DNA from: Arthrobacter tumbae
Lineage (GTDB): Bacteria; Actinomycetota; Actinomycetes; Actinomycetales; Micrococcaceae
NCBI RefSeq assembly: GCF_016907495.1
Contig: NZ_JAFBCC010000001.1
Coordinates: forward strand, 2,666,001-2,730,000
DNA length: 64,000 bases
Direction of reading: 5' to 3'
A program made the position numbers and the translations under genes. A model generated the notes under the pieces. It saw only the letters and a list, made by a program, of their open reading frames with translations, was not told the origin of the DNA and made no database searches. Of the stretch, positions 7,914 to 16,527 are shown piece after piece (within the stretch, counting starts at the first letter, position 1; every line of letters starts with the position of its first letter).

Positions 7914-8996
7914 TTACTTGGTCAGTTCGGACAATGTCGGGTCGTTGGCGTAGGCCTCCGCCGCGTTTTCCTGGGTGACGATCTGGGGCTCCAGCAGGTA
8001 GGCGGGAACAACCTTCACGCCGTTGTCGTAGGAATCGGGATCGTTGATTTCGAGTTCTTCACCTGCAGCGAGGCCTTCCACCATTCCAATGGAGTGATCC
8101 ACCAGGGCGCGGGTGTCCTTGTTGATGGTGGAGTACTGCTCGCCGGCCATGATGGACTTGACGGACTCAACCTCGGAATCCTGTCCGGTGACAACCGGCA
8201 GGTCCTTGCCCGCAGCCGTGACCGAGGTCAGGATCGCGCGGGCCAGGTTGTCGTTGGGGGAGAGAACGCCGTGCAGTTCGGTGTCGGAGTAGTTGCCGCT
8301 GAGCAAGGTGTCCATGCGGGTCTGCGCGTTGCCGGCTTCCCAACCCTGGGTCACGGTCTGGTTGAACTCGACCTGCCCGGACACGACGTTGAGGTTACCC
8401 GCGTCGATCTCCGGCTGGAGAACGCTCATGGCACCGTCGAAAAATACCTGGGCGTTGGCATCATCGGGGGAGCCTGCGAAGAGCTCGATGTTGTAGGGGC
8501 CCTCGCCTTGCTCTGCCATGCCGTCAAGCAGCGCCTGGCCCTGCAGTTCGCCGACCCGGAAGTTGTCATACGCCACGTAGTAGTCGACGTTCTCTGTGTT
8601 GGTCAGGAGGCGGTCATAGGCGATGACGGTGATGCCGGCGTCCTTGGCCTGCTGCAGCTGGGTGCCGAGCTGGGCGCCGTCGATCGCTCCGACGATCAGG
8701 ACCTCAACACCGTTGGTGATCATGGAGCTGATCTGGTTCTGCTGCTCGGAAACGCCGCCGTTGGCGAACTGGACGTCCGGATCGTAGCCTGCTTCGGTCA
8801 GGCCGTCATTGAACAGGCCTTCTGCCAGTACCCAGTTCTCGGAGGTCTTCTGGGGCAGGGCGACGCCGATGGCCGAGCCTTCCTCGAAGCCCGCCGCTGC
8901 TTCGCCGCCGGGCGTTTCCTCGGCCCTGCCGCAACCGCTCAGCGCCAGCGCCGAGATAGCTGCAACCGCCGCAAAGGTGGTGGATAACTTGCGCAT
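7914..8996 (-). CDS. chvE: multiple-monosaccharide ABC transporter substrate-binding lipoprotein
   Basis: Protein of 360 aa with an N-terminal signal and lipobox ALSGC (acylated Cys22), followed by a periplasmic-binding-protein fold of the ribose/xylose/ChvE type (VGAIDGAQLGTQLQQAKDAG, NDNLARAIL, VVTGQDSEV). ChvE homologues bind xylose, arabinose, galactose and glucose. It captures sugar outside the membrane and delivers it to the permease encoded just upstream. The gene is last in the order ATPase-permease-binding protein. The symbol rests on family resemblance. The exact sugar range is not visible. Confidence 0.85.
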   Translation of the reverse strand: MRKLSTTFAAVAAISALALSGCGRAEETPGGEAAAGFEEGSAIGVALPQKTSENWVLAEGLFNDGLTEAGYDPDVQFANGGVSEQQNQISSMITNGVEVLIVGAIDGAQLGTQLQQAKDAGITVIAYDRLLTNTENVDYYVAYDNFRVGELQGQALLDGMAEQGEGPYNIELFAGSPDDANAQVFFDGAMSVLQPEIDAGNLNVVSGQVEFNQTVTQGWEAGNAQTRMDTLLSGNYSDTELHGVLSPNDNLARAILTSVTAAGKDLPVVTGQDSEVESVKSIMAGEQYSTINKDTRALVDHSIGMVEGLAAGEELEINDPDSYDNGVKVVPAYLLEPQIVTQENAAEAYANDPTLSELTK

Positions 8997-9038
8997 TCTG
9001 TTTTCTCTTTCTCTATGAGGGGGTTGTGTGTTGCTTGA

Positions 9039-10310
9039 TCAGGACACGGTTGCGTCGTGGGAGACGACCTTCTTGGTGTCCGTCGGAACTTCGGGTCTGC
9101 CCTGGCCGCCGAAGTTCTTCATCAGCAGACCGGTGATCGACCGCTTGCCCTGGCTCTTGTTGTAGACGTCGAATGCAACGGCGACCAGGAGCACCAGCCC
9201 CTTGATGATCTGGGTCATGTCCGCGCCGATGCCGAGCAGTTGCAGGCCGTTGTTCAGCACTGCCATGACCAGGCCGCCGATGATGGAGCCGACCACGGTG
9301 CCAACGCCACCGGTGACGGCAGCACCTCCGATGAAGACCGCTGCGATCGCGTCGAGTTCCCAGCCGACGCCGTCGAAGGGCCCGGAAGCTGTGGAGCGCC
9401 CGACGAAGATCATTCCGGCGAGCGAGGCCAGGATGGACATGTTCATCAGCACCAGGAAGTCGACCTTCTTGCTCTGCACGCCCGTGAGTTCCGCTGCGTG
9501 GCGGTTGCCGCCGACAGCGTAGACGTGGCGGCCGACGATGGTCTTGCTCGAGACGAACGCGTAGATGATCACAAGCACGCCCAGGATCAGGCCCGGTACA
9601 GGGAAGGAGGTGCCGCGGTTACCGGTGGCGAAGAGGTAGGTGGCGTAGAGGATAGCGGCACACAGCAGAGCCATCTTCAGGATGGACACCCACTGCGCGG
9701 GGGGCTGGGCGCCGACTTTCTCGAAGCGGCGGCGCTTGCGCATTTCGAGGTAGATCACTGCACCGCAGAGGGCGAGGCCCAGCAGGACGGTCAGGTTGTT
9801 GTACCCGCTTACCGGACCTACCTCAGGAAGATAGCCCGCGCCGAGGTAACGGAACTCCTGCGGCACTGGAACGGTGGTCGACTGGCCCACGTACTGGTTG
9901 AAGCCGCGGAACAGCAGCATGCCGGCGAGGGTGACAATGAAGGCGGGTATGCCCACATAGGCAACCCAGAAACCCTGCCACGCACCGATCAGCGCTCCGA
10001 GCAGCAGGCCGACGACGACGCCCATGTACCAGGGCAAGCCCCAGTCGCGCATCACCACAGCGACCACGATGCCGGCGAAGGCGGCGACGGAACCCACCGA
10101 GAGGTCGATGTGCCCGGCGATGATCACCAGCACCATGCCGATCGCGAGGATCAGGATGTAGGAGTTGCCGTTGAAGAGATTGATCATGTTGGTGGGCGTC
10201 AGTGTCTTGCCGCCGGTCATGATCTGGAAAAAGACAACCAGTGCAATCAACGCAAAGATCATCCCGAATTGGCGGGTATCTCCGCCGAAGAGCTGTTTAA
10301 GGGAGGTCAT
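9039..10310 (-). CDS. mmsB: multiple-monosaccharide ABC transporter permease
   Basis: Inner-membrane permease of 423 aa in the BPD_transp_2 (ribose/xylose, RbsC/XylH) family, with about ten or more helices. The family block GHIDLSVGSVAAFAG occurs near residue 65 and GGAAVTGGVGTVVGSIIGG late in the chain. It forms the sugar channel with the ATPase encoded 20 nt upstream and receives sugar from the downstream lipoprotein. AGGA precedes ATG 10310. Confidence 0.88.
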   Translation of the reverse strand: MTSLKQLFGGDTRQFGMIFALIALVVFFQIMTGGKTLTPTNMINLFNGNSYILILAIGMVLVIIAGHIDLSVGSVAAFAGIVVAVVMRDWGLPWYMGVVVGLLLGALIGAWQGFWVAYVGIPAFIVTLAGMLLFRGFNQYVGQSTTVPVPQEFRYLGAGYLPEVGPVSGYNNLTVLLGLALCGAVIYLEMRKRRRFEKVGAQPPAQWVSILKMALLCAAILYATYLFATGNRGTSFPVPGLILGVLVIIYAFVSSKTIVGRHVYAVGGNRHAAELTGVQSKKVDFLVLMNMSILASLAGMIFVGRSTASGPFDGVGWELDAIAAVFIGGAAVTGGVGTVVGSIIGGLVMAVLNNGLQLLGIGADMTQIIKGLVLLVAVAFDVYNKSQGKRSITGLLMKNFGGQGRPEVPTDTKKVVSHDATVS

Positions 10311-10329
10311 GGTTTTCCTTGGATCCGGG

Positions 10330-11922
10330 TTAAGCAGTTTTCCTGCTGGCTGTCATGAGTTTCATCAGGTTTTCCTGATCCGCGTCTCCGCGTTTCAGCT
10401 CTCCCGTGATGGCGCCTTCGAAGATGGTGTAGATGCGGTCGGACAGGCCAAGCAGTTCCGGCAACTCTGATGAGATGACGATGACGCCCTTGCCCTGGTT
10501 GGCCAGCCGCTGAATGATGCCGTAGATCTCAAACTTGGCTCCGACGTCGATACCGCGGGTTGGCTCGTCGAGAATGAGCAGGTCCGGGTCGGTGAACATC
10601 CACTTGGCCAGGACAACCTTCTGCTGGTTTCCGCCGGACAGCTTCGATACGCCCTCGTTGACCGAAGGAGTCTTGGTGCGCAGGGTCCGGCGGTACTCGT
10701 CCGCAACGAGGAACTCCTGATCTTCGTCGACCACCATGCCGTTGGTGATCTTCTTCAAGTTCGCCGCCACGGTAGTGGACTTGATGTCGTCGAGGAGATT
10801 GAGGCCGAGGGACTTGCGGTCCTCGGTGACGTACGCCAGACCGTGATTGATCGCCTGCGGGACGGTGCGCAGATGCAGCTCTTTGCCGTCCTTGAAAATT
10901 TGGCCGGACTTGAAGTTGCCGTAGGAGCGGCCAAAGATCGACCGCGCCAGTTCAGTTCTGCCGGCACCCATCAGGCCTGCGAAGCCTACGACTTCGCCGC
11001 GCTTGACGGTGAAGCTCGCATTCTTGCAGACCAGCCGGTCAGCGACGCGGGGGTGAGCTACGGTCCAATTCCGCACTTCGAAGAACACTTCGCCGATATC
11101 GGGAGTGTGGTCCGGGAACCGGGATTCCAGGGAGCGCCCCACCATGCCGCGGATGATGCGGTCTTCATCGACGCCGTCGTTCTTCACGTGCAGGGTCTCG
11201 ATTGCCTTGCCGTCACGGATGATGGTGATCGAGTCAGCGATCTGCTCGATCTCGTTGAGCTTGTGGGAGATCATGATGCAGGAAATCCCCTTGGCACGCA
11301 GCCCGGACATCAGATCCAGCAGGTGCTGGGAGTCGGACTCGTTCAGCGCCGCGGTGGGCTCGTCGAGGATGAGCAGCTTCACCGACTTGCTGAGCGCTTT
11401 GGCGATCTCGACCAGCTGCTGCTTGCCGACGCCGATGTCCTTGATTTTGGTGATTGGGTCCTCGCTCAGGCCTACGCGCGCCAGAAGTTCCTGGGTGCTG
11501 GCATTGACCTTGTCCCAGTCGATGACTCCGAAGCGGGTGGGCTCGTTGCCCAGGAAGATGTTCTCGGCGATGGAAAGCTCGGGAATCAGAGCCAGTTCCT
11601 GATGAATGATGACAATCCCGGCGGCCTCGCTTGAGCGGATGTCCCTGAACTGGACTTCCTGGCCCTGGAAGATGATCTGTCCGCCGTAGGTTCCGTGCGG
11701 ATAGACACCGGACAGCACCTTCATCAGAGTGGACTTGCCGGCGCCGTTCTCGCCGCAGATGGCGTGAATTTCCCCGGCAGTCACGGCGAGGGAAACATCG
11801 TCCAGAGCTTTCACGCCCGGGAATTCCTTGGTGATCGACTGCATCTCGAGGATGGTGTGGTTATCCCTGAAGGCCTTCCCGCAACTGACTGCGCTGTCTT
11901 CAGGCCGAGAAAGGCCCGCCAA
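10330..11922 (-). CDS. mmsA: multiple-monosaccharide ABC transporter ATPase (duplicated domains)
   Basis: Sugar-import ATPase of 504-530 aa with two ABC domains. The first has Walker [10 protein letters not shown], signature region [13 protein letters not shown] and Walker [12 protein letters not shown]. The second has a degenerate Walker A ([10 protein letters not shown]) and [14 protein letters not shown] / [10 protein letters not shown], as in RbsA/XylG/MglA. The start is problematic. The conserved strand [14 protein letters not shown] begins before the first ATG (11844), yet the only upstream in-frame start is TTG 11922, with no Shine-Dalgarno. I give the longer form. It is first in the operon, downstream of the ROK gene on the same strand. 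Confidence 0.85.
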   Translation of the reverse strand: MAGLSRPEDSAVSCGKAFRDNHTILEMQSITKEFPGVKALDDVSLAVTAGEIHAICGENGAGKSTLMKVLSGVYPHGTYGGQIIFQGQEVQFRDIRSSEAAGIVIIHQELALIPELSIAENIFLGNEPTRFGVIDWDKVNASTQELLARVGLSEDPITKIKDIGVGKQQLVEIAKALSKSVKLLILDEPTAALNESDSQHLLDLMSGLRAKGISCIMISHKLNEIEQIADSITIIRDGKAIETLHVKNDGVDEDRIIRGMVGRSLESRFPDHTPDIGEVFFEVRNWTVAHPRVADRLVCKNASFTVKRGEVVGFAGLMGAGRTELARSIFGRSYGNFKSGQIFKDGKELHLRTVPQAINHGLAYVTEDRKSLGLNLLDDIKSTTVAANLKKITNGMVVDEDQEFLVADEYRRTLRTKTPSVNEGVSKLSGGNQQKVVLAKWMFTDPDLLILDEPTRGIDVGAKFEIYGIIQRLANQGKGVIVISSELPELLGLSDRIYTIFEGAITGELKRGDADQENLMKLMTASRKTA

Positions 11923-11925
11923 AAA

Positions 11926-11955
11926 AGTAAACTCTTAGTAGGGTGTTGTCGTCAA
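11926..11955 (-). promoter_or_regulatory. candidate promoter of the sugar ABC operon
   Basis: On the minus strand TTGACG (11950-11955), an 18-nt spacer and TTTACT (11926-11931). An overlapping alternative is TTCAAG-N17-TACTAA. It lies in the 76-nt gap between the ROK gene and the ATPase gene, the expected place for sugar-responsive ROK control. Confidence 0.4.
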
Positions 11956-11998
11956 GTCTTGAACGCAAAATTGATCCCAACTATTGGAAATCCAGAAG

Positions 11999-13207
11999 CT
12001 AGCTTGAGCTCAGGCTGGGCTGGGACAGCACGACGGCGACCCCTCCCAGTGCCTCAGCGCGGTCCCCGAGCGAGCCCATGCTGACTGTGGTCGACTCGCC
12101 AACCACTGGCACAGCATGCCGCAGCAGCCCACGCCGGACGGGGTCCAGCAGAATGTCGCCCAGTCCGGTCAGGGATCCGCCGAGAACAATCAGTTCGGGG
12201 TTGATCAGGTTTGCGACATGGGCGATCGCGCGTCCGATGGCGAGGCCGGCGTCGTCGATGACCCGAAGGGTTGCGGTGTCTCCGCCCAGGGCCAGTTGCA
12301 CGATGTCGGGTGCTGTAAGCGGACGGTGGCTGGTGCGCTCCAGCAGGCTGATCATGGTTGCCGTCGAGGCGACGGTTTCGAGGCAGCCGCGGTTGCCGCA
12401 GCGACAGATGAGGCCGTGCTCGTCGATGGTGGTGTGGCCCAGTTCCCCGGTGATCCCTACGTTGCCGTAGTACAGCGCACCGTTGAGAATCAGTCCGGCA
12501 CCGATGCCTGACCCGATCTTCACGAAAATCAGGTTCTCCACAGAGCTGTGCGGGCCCCACGTGACCTGCGCCAGCGCGCCGAGATTGGCGTCGTTGTCAA
12601 TGAAGACTGGGATTCTGAGCCGCTCGCTGAACGTCTCGAGGATGTTGATTCCCACCCATTCAGGCAGGATGGCACCCTGCACAACGGTTCCGGTGCGCCG
12701 GTCGATGGGGCCCGGGATGCCAATGCCGGCCCCGAGCACTGCGCTTCGGGAAGTGCCTGACTCGGTGAGCAGCCGGTCGAGGAGCTCCGCGGCGGCGTCG
12801 AGCCCTTCCTCTGCTGTGTGGCCCGCGGTCAGTGGGATGGCCTCCTCGGAGAGGACTCGGTAATCGGGTCCGGCAAGGACTACCCGCACATGCCTGCGGC
12901 CGATGTCGATCCCCACAGCAACTGAACCGTTGTCATTGAGCGCGACGGACAGGGCCCTGCGCCCGGAGCTCGTGGTGGGACTGGTTGTGACTGTTCCCGA
13001 GTCCGCCATGCCACGGACGATGTTGGAGACCGTCGCTGTGGAAAGCCCGGTCTGGCGGGCTAGTTCAGCCTGCGTCTGCGGACCGCCGGTAGCAAGCGCC
13101 TGGACAATCCTTTGCTCGTTGAGCTGCCGGAGAGCGGACTGGGAGCCGGGCTTGTGGCGGCTCGGGTTGGGGACAGGCCGCGATGGCGCGGGGGACTCGA
13201 CGGACAT
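11999..13207 (-). CDS. ROK family transcriptional repressor
   Basis: Protein of 402 aa. The N-terminal winged helix (about 28-85) contains TQAELARQTGLSTATVSNIV. The ROK sugar-kinase-like domain follows (GIDIGRRHVRVV, GIGIPGPIDRRTG, FIDNDANLGALAQ) with a zinc/sugar motif GELGHT then CRCGNRGCLE around residues 255-277. ROK repressors of the XylR/NagC type leave DNA when bound to sugar or sugar phosphate. Its location directly upstream of the sugar ABC operon on the same strand argues that it controls that operon, probably through the gap near 11.95 kb. Confidence 0.9.
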   Translation of the reverse strand: MSVESPAPSRPVPNPSRHKPGSQSALRQLNEQRIVQALATGGPQTQAELARQTGLSTATVSNIVRGMADSGTVTTSPTTSSGRRALSVALNDNGSVAVGIDIGRRHVRVVLAGPDYRVLSEEAIPLTAGHTAEEGLDAAAELLDRLLTESGTSRSAVLGAGIGIPGPIDRRTGTVVQGAILPEWVGINILETFSERLRIPVFIDNDANLGALAQVTWGPHSSVENLIFVKIGSGIGAGLILNGALYYGNVGITGELGHTTIDEHGLICRCGNRGCLETVASTATMISLLERTSHRPLTAPDIVQLALGGDTATLRVIDDAGLAIGRAIAHVANLINPELIVLGGSLTGLGDILLDPVRRGLLRHAVPVVGESTTVSMGSLGDRAEALGGVAVVLSQPSLSSS

Positions 13208-13239
13208 GCCTACACATTCCTACATGCAGGTTGTTGCCG

Positions 13240-13761
13240 TCAAGAAGTAAACGCAACTCGGTGCAGCGCAGCCAACTCCTGATAGCGGGAAGCGTTGTCC
13301 CGAACACCCTGAAGCTCATCCTCGTTCAACTCCCGGCGGACCTTCGCCGGGACGCCGGCCACCAGCGAATGCGGCGGCACCTGCATGCCTTCGAGGACCA
13401 CGGCGCCGGCCGCGACCAGGGATCCCTCGCCGATGGTTGCGCCGTTCATGATGGTGGCGCTCATGCCGATGAGGCAGTCGTTCCCGATCGTGCATCCGTG
13501 CACGACGGCGCTGTGCCCCACGCTGACGCGGTCTCCCACACTGGCGGGGAAGCCCGGATCGGCATGCACGACGACGTTGTCCTGCAGGTTGGTACCCGCG
13601 CCGATGGTGATCGTTTCCGTATCTGCGCGCACGCTGACTCCGTAGAACGCGCTGGAGTTATCCCCGAAGGTTGCGTTGCCGATGATTGACGCAGTCGGTG
13701 CGACGAACACCGTCTCGGGGATTGAGGGAGTATTGCCGCCGAATTCGATGATGTGTCCCAT
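13240..13761 (-). CDS. gamma-carbonic-anhydrase-like hexapeptide-repeat protein
   Basis: Protein of 173 aa built of left-handed beta-helix hexapeptide repeats (VFVAPTASIIGNATFGDNSS, ADPGFPASVGDRVSVGHSAV) followed by a C-terminal helix (LVAGVPAKVRREL). The gamma-CA/PaaY/YrdA family binds a metal through three His. HAD and VGHSAVVHG provide candidates. Members may hydrate CO2 or act as thioesterase-like hydrolases, and activity cannot be told from sequence. It is monocistronic with a leaderless-type start: TAGGCT lies 6 nt before ATG 13761. Confidence 0.88.
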   Translation of the reverse strand: MGHIIEFGGNTPSIPETVFVAPTASIIGNATFGDNSSAFYGVSVRADTETITIGAGTNLQDNVVVHADPGFPASVGDRVSVGHSAVVHGCTIGNDCLIGMSATIMNGATIGEGSLVAAGAVVLEGMQVPPHSLVAGVPAKVRRELNEDELQGVRDNASRYQELAALHRVAFTS

Positions 13762-13767
13762 CCACCC

Positions 13768-13773
13768 AGCCTA
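13768..13773 (-). promoter_or_regulatory. -10 box, leaderless start for the gamma-CA-like gene
   Basis: TAGGCT on the minus strand, followed by exactly 6 nt (GGGTGG) and ATG 13761. Transcription would begin at or next to the A of the start codon. Confidence 0.5.
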
Positions 13774-13811
13774 TCGCCGCCGTGTTTTTCGGCCGAGCTT
13801 TCTCCGCGTGA

Positions 13812-13991
13812 AGCAACCTGGACGGGCGGGTGAGCAACCTGGACCGGGCCAGGGGCAGCCCGACCGGGCCGAAGAGCAGTGTGGACCGGGCCAGGGGCAA
13901 TTCGGACCGGCATGTGAGCAACCTGGACGGGCGGGTGAGAAGCCCGGAACGAGGTGAGGGAAATGTCGCTCACCCCTGTCCATGTTGCTCC
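13812..13991. repeat. dispersed composite repeat, left copy
   Basis: Degenerate units of about 18-24 bp based on AGCAACCTGGAC (13812-13823, 13833-13844, 13917-13928 and weaker ones), closed by an inverted unit GTCCATGTTGCTCC (13978-13991). The array can fold into stem-loops. The same architecture recurs at 15.2-15.3 kb. No coding sequence is convincing here. Confidence 0.7.
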
Positions 13992-14010
13992 AGCCGCGAT
14001 CGCAACCCCG

Positions 14011-14130
14011 CCGTCTGCGTCCCACATCGTCCCGCCCCTTCGCCTCCCCTCCGCCTTGCACCTCGTCCCGCCCTCCGCGTCCCACCTCGTCCCTCCCCTT
14101 CGCCTCCCACTTCGTCCCGCCGTTCCCCCT
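14011..14130. repeat. C-rich tandem duplication, period 60 bp
   Basis: Two copies of a 60-bp pyrimidine-rich unit (14011-14070 and 14071-14130), built from smaller CGTCCC/CGCCTCCC elements. Frames across it encode only low-complexity sequence and are not credible genes. Confidence 0.7.
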
Positions 14131-14215
14131 CTGGCAGGACTCAGCATTGCGGGCGTTATCCACATAGCCGGTTCGCCTTCCGCGCGCAGGCGGACGATGG
14201 GATTTGCTGGGAACC

Positions 14216-15178
14216 ATGGCTGACTTTCCACTGCGAATCCGCACCAGCGCCGACAAACCGTACGAGGAGGCCTGGCCGCGGGAGCTTTCGCGGCGTGCCA
14301 AGAGCGGCGAACTGATAAGAATCAGGCACGGCTGTTACGTGGACGCCCAAAGCTGGGGACAACTCGAGGACGAGCAGCGTTATCGCGGGATGCTCGAGGC
14401 GATGACCCGCACTGCACGTCGTCCCCCACTGTTCGGCGCGGAGACAGCGGGAGTGCTCTGGGGGTTCCCCCGCCCGGACCTGCCGCCGGACATCCAGGTG
14501 ATCGTGCCGGTGGGTAGCGGGCGCAAGAGTAGCAATGGCGTGCGCCGGATGACGTCTCCTGCAGGCGAGGTCTCCGCCGAAGCGATGGATTGCGGGCTAC
14601 GTGTGACGGACAAGATCCAGACGGCCGTCGATCTTTGTCTGATCTATGACTTTCCATGGGCAGTCGCTGTGATGGACAGGCTGCTCAACACGAAGCCCCT
14701 CCCGGCAGAAAGTCGGAAGTGTCCGGTGACCAAGGCGGACGTCGAAGACGTTATTGCGCTGCTTCCATCCGGAGCCAAACGACGAAAAGTACGCAGGGTC
14801 CTCGACTTCGCCGATGGCTCGGCGATGTATCCGGGCGAGTCTCTGAGCCGGGTCTATATCGCCGAGCTCGGATTTCCGGCGCCTGAACTGCAGTACAGAG
14901 TGATGGATGAGCTGGGACTGGCTGCTGTCGTTGACTTCTGGTGGAAGGATCACGCGCTGGTCGGAGAGTTCGACGGTCGGGGTAAGTATCAGAAACCCGA
15001 GTACATGCAAGGGAAAACGGCTGCCCAAGTGGTGATCGATGAGAAGAACCGGGAGAACCGCATACGAGCCACAGGCAAAAACGTGGTGCGGTGGGAGTGG
15101 AAGGAAGCGACGAATCCTCAGCTCCTGCTACAAGAACTCACCAAGGCGGGATTGCCACGCATCAACCGGCGTCCTTGA
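14216..15178 (+). CDS. AbiEi-like winged-helix protein with DUF559/Vsr-type nuclease-like domain
   Basis: Protein of 320 aa. The N-terminal half has an AbiEi/type IV antitoxin-like start (SRRAKSGELIRIRHGCYVD) and an ETAGVLWGFP block. The C-terminal 100 aa resemble DUF559/Vsr endonucleases: VVDFWWKDHALVGEFDGRGK, then EKNRENRIRATGKNVVRWEW, with D and E placed as in a PD-(D/E)XK core and an E-K-R helix. This two-part architecture is widespread in actinobacteria with no settled function. No toxin partner (AbiEii-like nucleotidyltransferase) is adjacent. It is flanked on both sides by copies of a small composite repeat. ATG 14216 is preferred to TTG 14204. Confidence 0.75.
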   Translation: MADFPLRIRTSADKPYEEAWPRELSRRAKSGELIRIRHGCYVDAQSWGQLEDEQRYRGMLEAMTRTARRPPLFGAETAGVLWGFPRPDLPPDIQVIVPVGSGRKSSNGVRRMTSPAGEVSAEAMDCGLRVTDKIQTAVDLCLIYDFPWAVAVMDRLLNTKPLPAESRKCPVTKADVEDVIALLPSGAKRRKVRRVLDFADGSAMYPGESLSRVYIAELGFPAPELQYRVMDELGLAAVVDFWWKDHALVGEFDGRGKYQKPEYMQGKTAAQVVIDEKNRENRIRATGKNVVRWEWKEATNPQLLLQELTKAGLPRINRRP

Positions 15179-15210
15179 GGCGCGGGGTGAAGCCGCGAGG
15201 AGCGGTACGG

Positions 15211-15320
15211 ACCTGAAGTGGAGGAACCCGGACGAGCCGGCGAGCGATCCGGACCTGAATTGGAGCAACGTGGTCGGACGTGAGCGGTATTTCGGCCACC
15301 TTTGTCCAGGTTGCTCCCCG
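15211..15320. repeat. dispersed composite repeat, right copy
   Basis: Units GGAGGAACCCGGAC, AGCGATCCGGACC and AGCAACGTGGTCGGAC, closed by the inverted unit GTCCAGGTTGCTCC (15304-15317). It has the same order and orientation as the copy at 13812-13991. It fills the gap between the nuclease-like gene and the DUF1737 gene. Confidence 0.65.
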
Positions 15321-15362
15321 ACCGGGTCCGCCGGCCGCCCCGCTTCCACTCCCGGAACAGCC

Positions 15363-15536
15363 TCAGTCCTCCAGCACTACCGCCTGCGCAACGATCACGC
15401 GCTCGCCGTTGAACGTCACGGTAGGGGAGCCATGCAGCCGGTACCCGCTCTCCAGCGCCTCGCTGACGCGCGCACAGAACGCTCGGTCATCGGGCCCGGT
15501 CAACACACGGTAGCGCAGGGGTGCTTCTTCACTCAT
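15363..15536 (-). CDS. DUF1737 small protein
   Basis: Protein of 57 aa. It begins MSEEAPLRYRVLTGPDDRAF and ends with a TFNGERVIVAQAVVLED stretch, a close match to the DUF1737 pattern (a YRxLTGPDD strand, a helix, a G-S-P-T-F-N-G hairpin, VIVAQAV). The function is unknown, and the fold is presumably a small alpha/beta domain. AGGAG sits 5 nt before ATG 15536. It follows purU by 18 nt on the same strand and is very likely co-transcribed with it. Confidence 0.8.
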   Translation of the reverse strand: MSEEAPLRYRVLTGPDDRAFCARVSEALESGYRLHGSPTVTFNGERVIVAQAVVLED

Positions 15537-15554
15537 GTTTACTCCTGAAAGGAC

Positions 15555-16436
15555 CTAATTGAAGACGACTGTCCGCGTGCCGTCGAGCAGCACGCGGTGC
15601 TCGGCATGCCACTTCACGGCCTGCGCCAGGGTCCGGCTTTCAACGTCCGCGCCCATGGCCGCCAGCTGGGGCGCAGTCCGGGCGTGGTCCACGCGGATGA
15701 CTTCCTGCTCGATGATGGGTCCCTCATCCAGCGCCGGCGTCACGTAGTGGGCCGTCGCGCCGATCAGCTTGACGCCGCGGGCGTGAGCCTGGTGGTACGG
15801 ACGCGCACCCTTGAACGACGGCAGGAACGAGTGGTGGATATTGATTGCACGCCCCACCAGCTGCGAGCACAGGGTGTCGCTGAGCACCTGCATGTACCGC
15901 GCGAGAACCACAAGCTCGATCCGGTGTTCCGCCACGAGCTCCAGAAGCCGTTCCTCCGCCGAAGCCTTACCGTCAGCACTCACGGGAACATGATGGAAAG
16001 GCACTCCATAGAACGCGGCAAGCCCGGCCAGGTCCGTGTGGTTGGAGACAATCACGGGAATCTCGATCGGCAGGATTCCCGCGCGCTGCTGGAAGAGCAG
16101 GTCGTTGAGGCAGTGAGCGGACTTGGACGCCATGATGAGAGTGCGCGCCGGTGTGCCTTCGGCGTACAGTCCCCAGGTCATTCCGAACGCCTGGGCTACC
16201 GGCGCCAGGTGCGCTTCCACGGCACCCCGTTCCGACCGCGTGGTGATCGCAACCCGCATGAAAAACGTCCCCGAGTCGGGGCTGCCGTACTGCTGAGATT
16301 CGGTGATGTTGCAGTCAGCAGCCACCAGCGCCCCGGAAACGGCGTGGACAATTCCCGGCCGGTCATCACAGGAGAGGGTCAGAATGAACGACGACGGCGC
16401 GCTGCCGGGAACACCGGCCTGTACAGCTTCAGTCAC
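15555..16436 (-). CDS. purU: formyltetrahydrofolate deformylase
   Basis: Cytosolic enzyme of 293 aa hydrolysing 10-formyl-THF to formate and THF, which balances one-carbon pools and supplies formate. An N-terminal ACT domain (about 18-95, LSCDDRPGIVHAVSGALV) precedes the formyltransferase-fold domain with AINIHHSFLPSFKG and GATAHYVTPALDEGP, which hold the catalytic Asn/His/Asp set. It lies divergent from glyA-folD, which make and interconvert the same folates. GTG 16436 has TAACCT 6 nt upstream and no Shine-Dalgarno, so a leaderless mRNA is likely. Confidence 0.95.
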   Translation of the reverse strand: MTEAVQAGVPGSAPSSFILTLSCDDRPGIVHAVSGALVAADCNITESQQYGSPDSGTFFMRVAITTRSERGAVEAHLAPVAQAFGMTWGLYAEGTPARTLIMASKSAHCLNDLLFQQRAGILPIEIPVIVSNHTDLAGLAAFYGVPFHHVPVSADGKASAEERLLELVAEHRIELVVLARYMQVLSDTLCSQLVGRAINIHHSFLPSFKGARPYHQAHARGVKLIGATAHYVTPALDEGPIIEQEVIRVDHARTAPQLAAMGADVESRTLAQAVKWHAEHRVLLDGTRTVVFN

Positions 16437-16442
16437 GCTCCA

Positions 16443-16448
16443 AGGTTA
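16443..16448 (-). promoter_or_regulatory. -10 box, leaderless start for purU
   Basis: TAACCT on the minus strand followed by 6 nt (TGGAGC) and GTG 16436. Confidence 0.45.
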
Positions 16449-16497
16449 CCGGGCAGCACGGCGGCAAAGTCGCGCTGCGGGTCACCGTCCGCAACAG

Positions 16498-16527
16498 TTC
16501 GAGCCAGCGTGCCCCGCCGTCTAGAAT
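16498..16527 (+). promoter_or_regulatory. candidate glyA promoter
   Basis: TTCGAG (16498-16503), an 18-nt spacer and TAGAAT (16522-16527). It would give a leader of roughly 105 nt containing a small inverted repeat CAGGT/ACCTG near 16.6 kb and AGGAG before the GTG. I recognise no riboswitch in the leader. Confidence 0.4.

Noticed and set aside
13461..14301. Low-complexity frames across the 14-kb repeat patch
   Set aside because: Their sequences are translations of GC-rich tandem repeats and carry no domain or start signal.
14216..15178. Complete type IV toxin-antitoxin pair
   Set aside because: Only the AbiEi-like half is recognisable and no AbiEii-like nucleotidyltransferase is adjacent.
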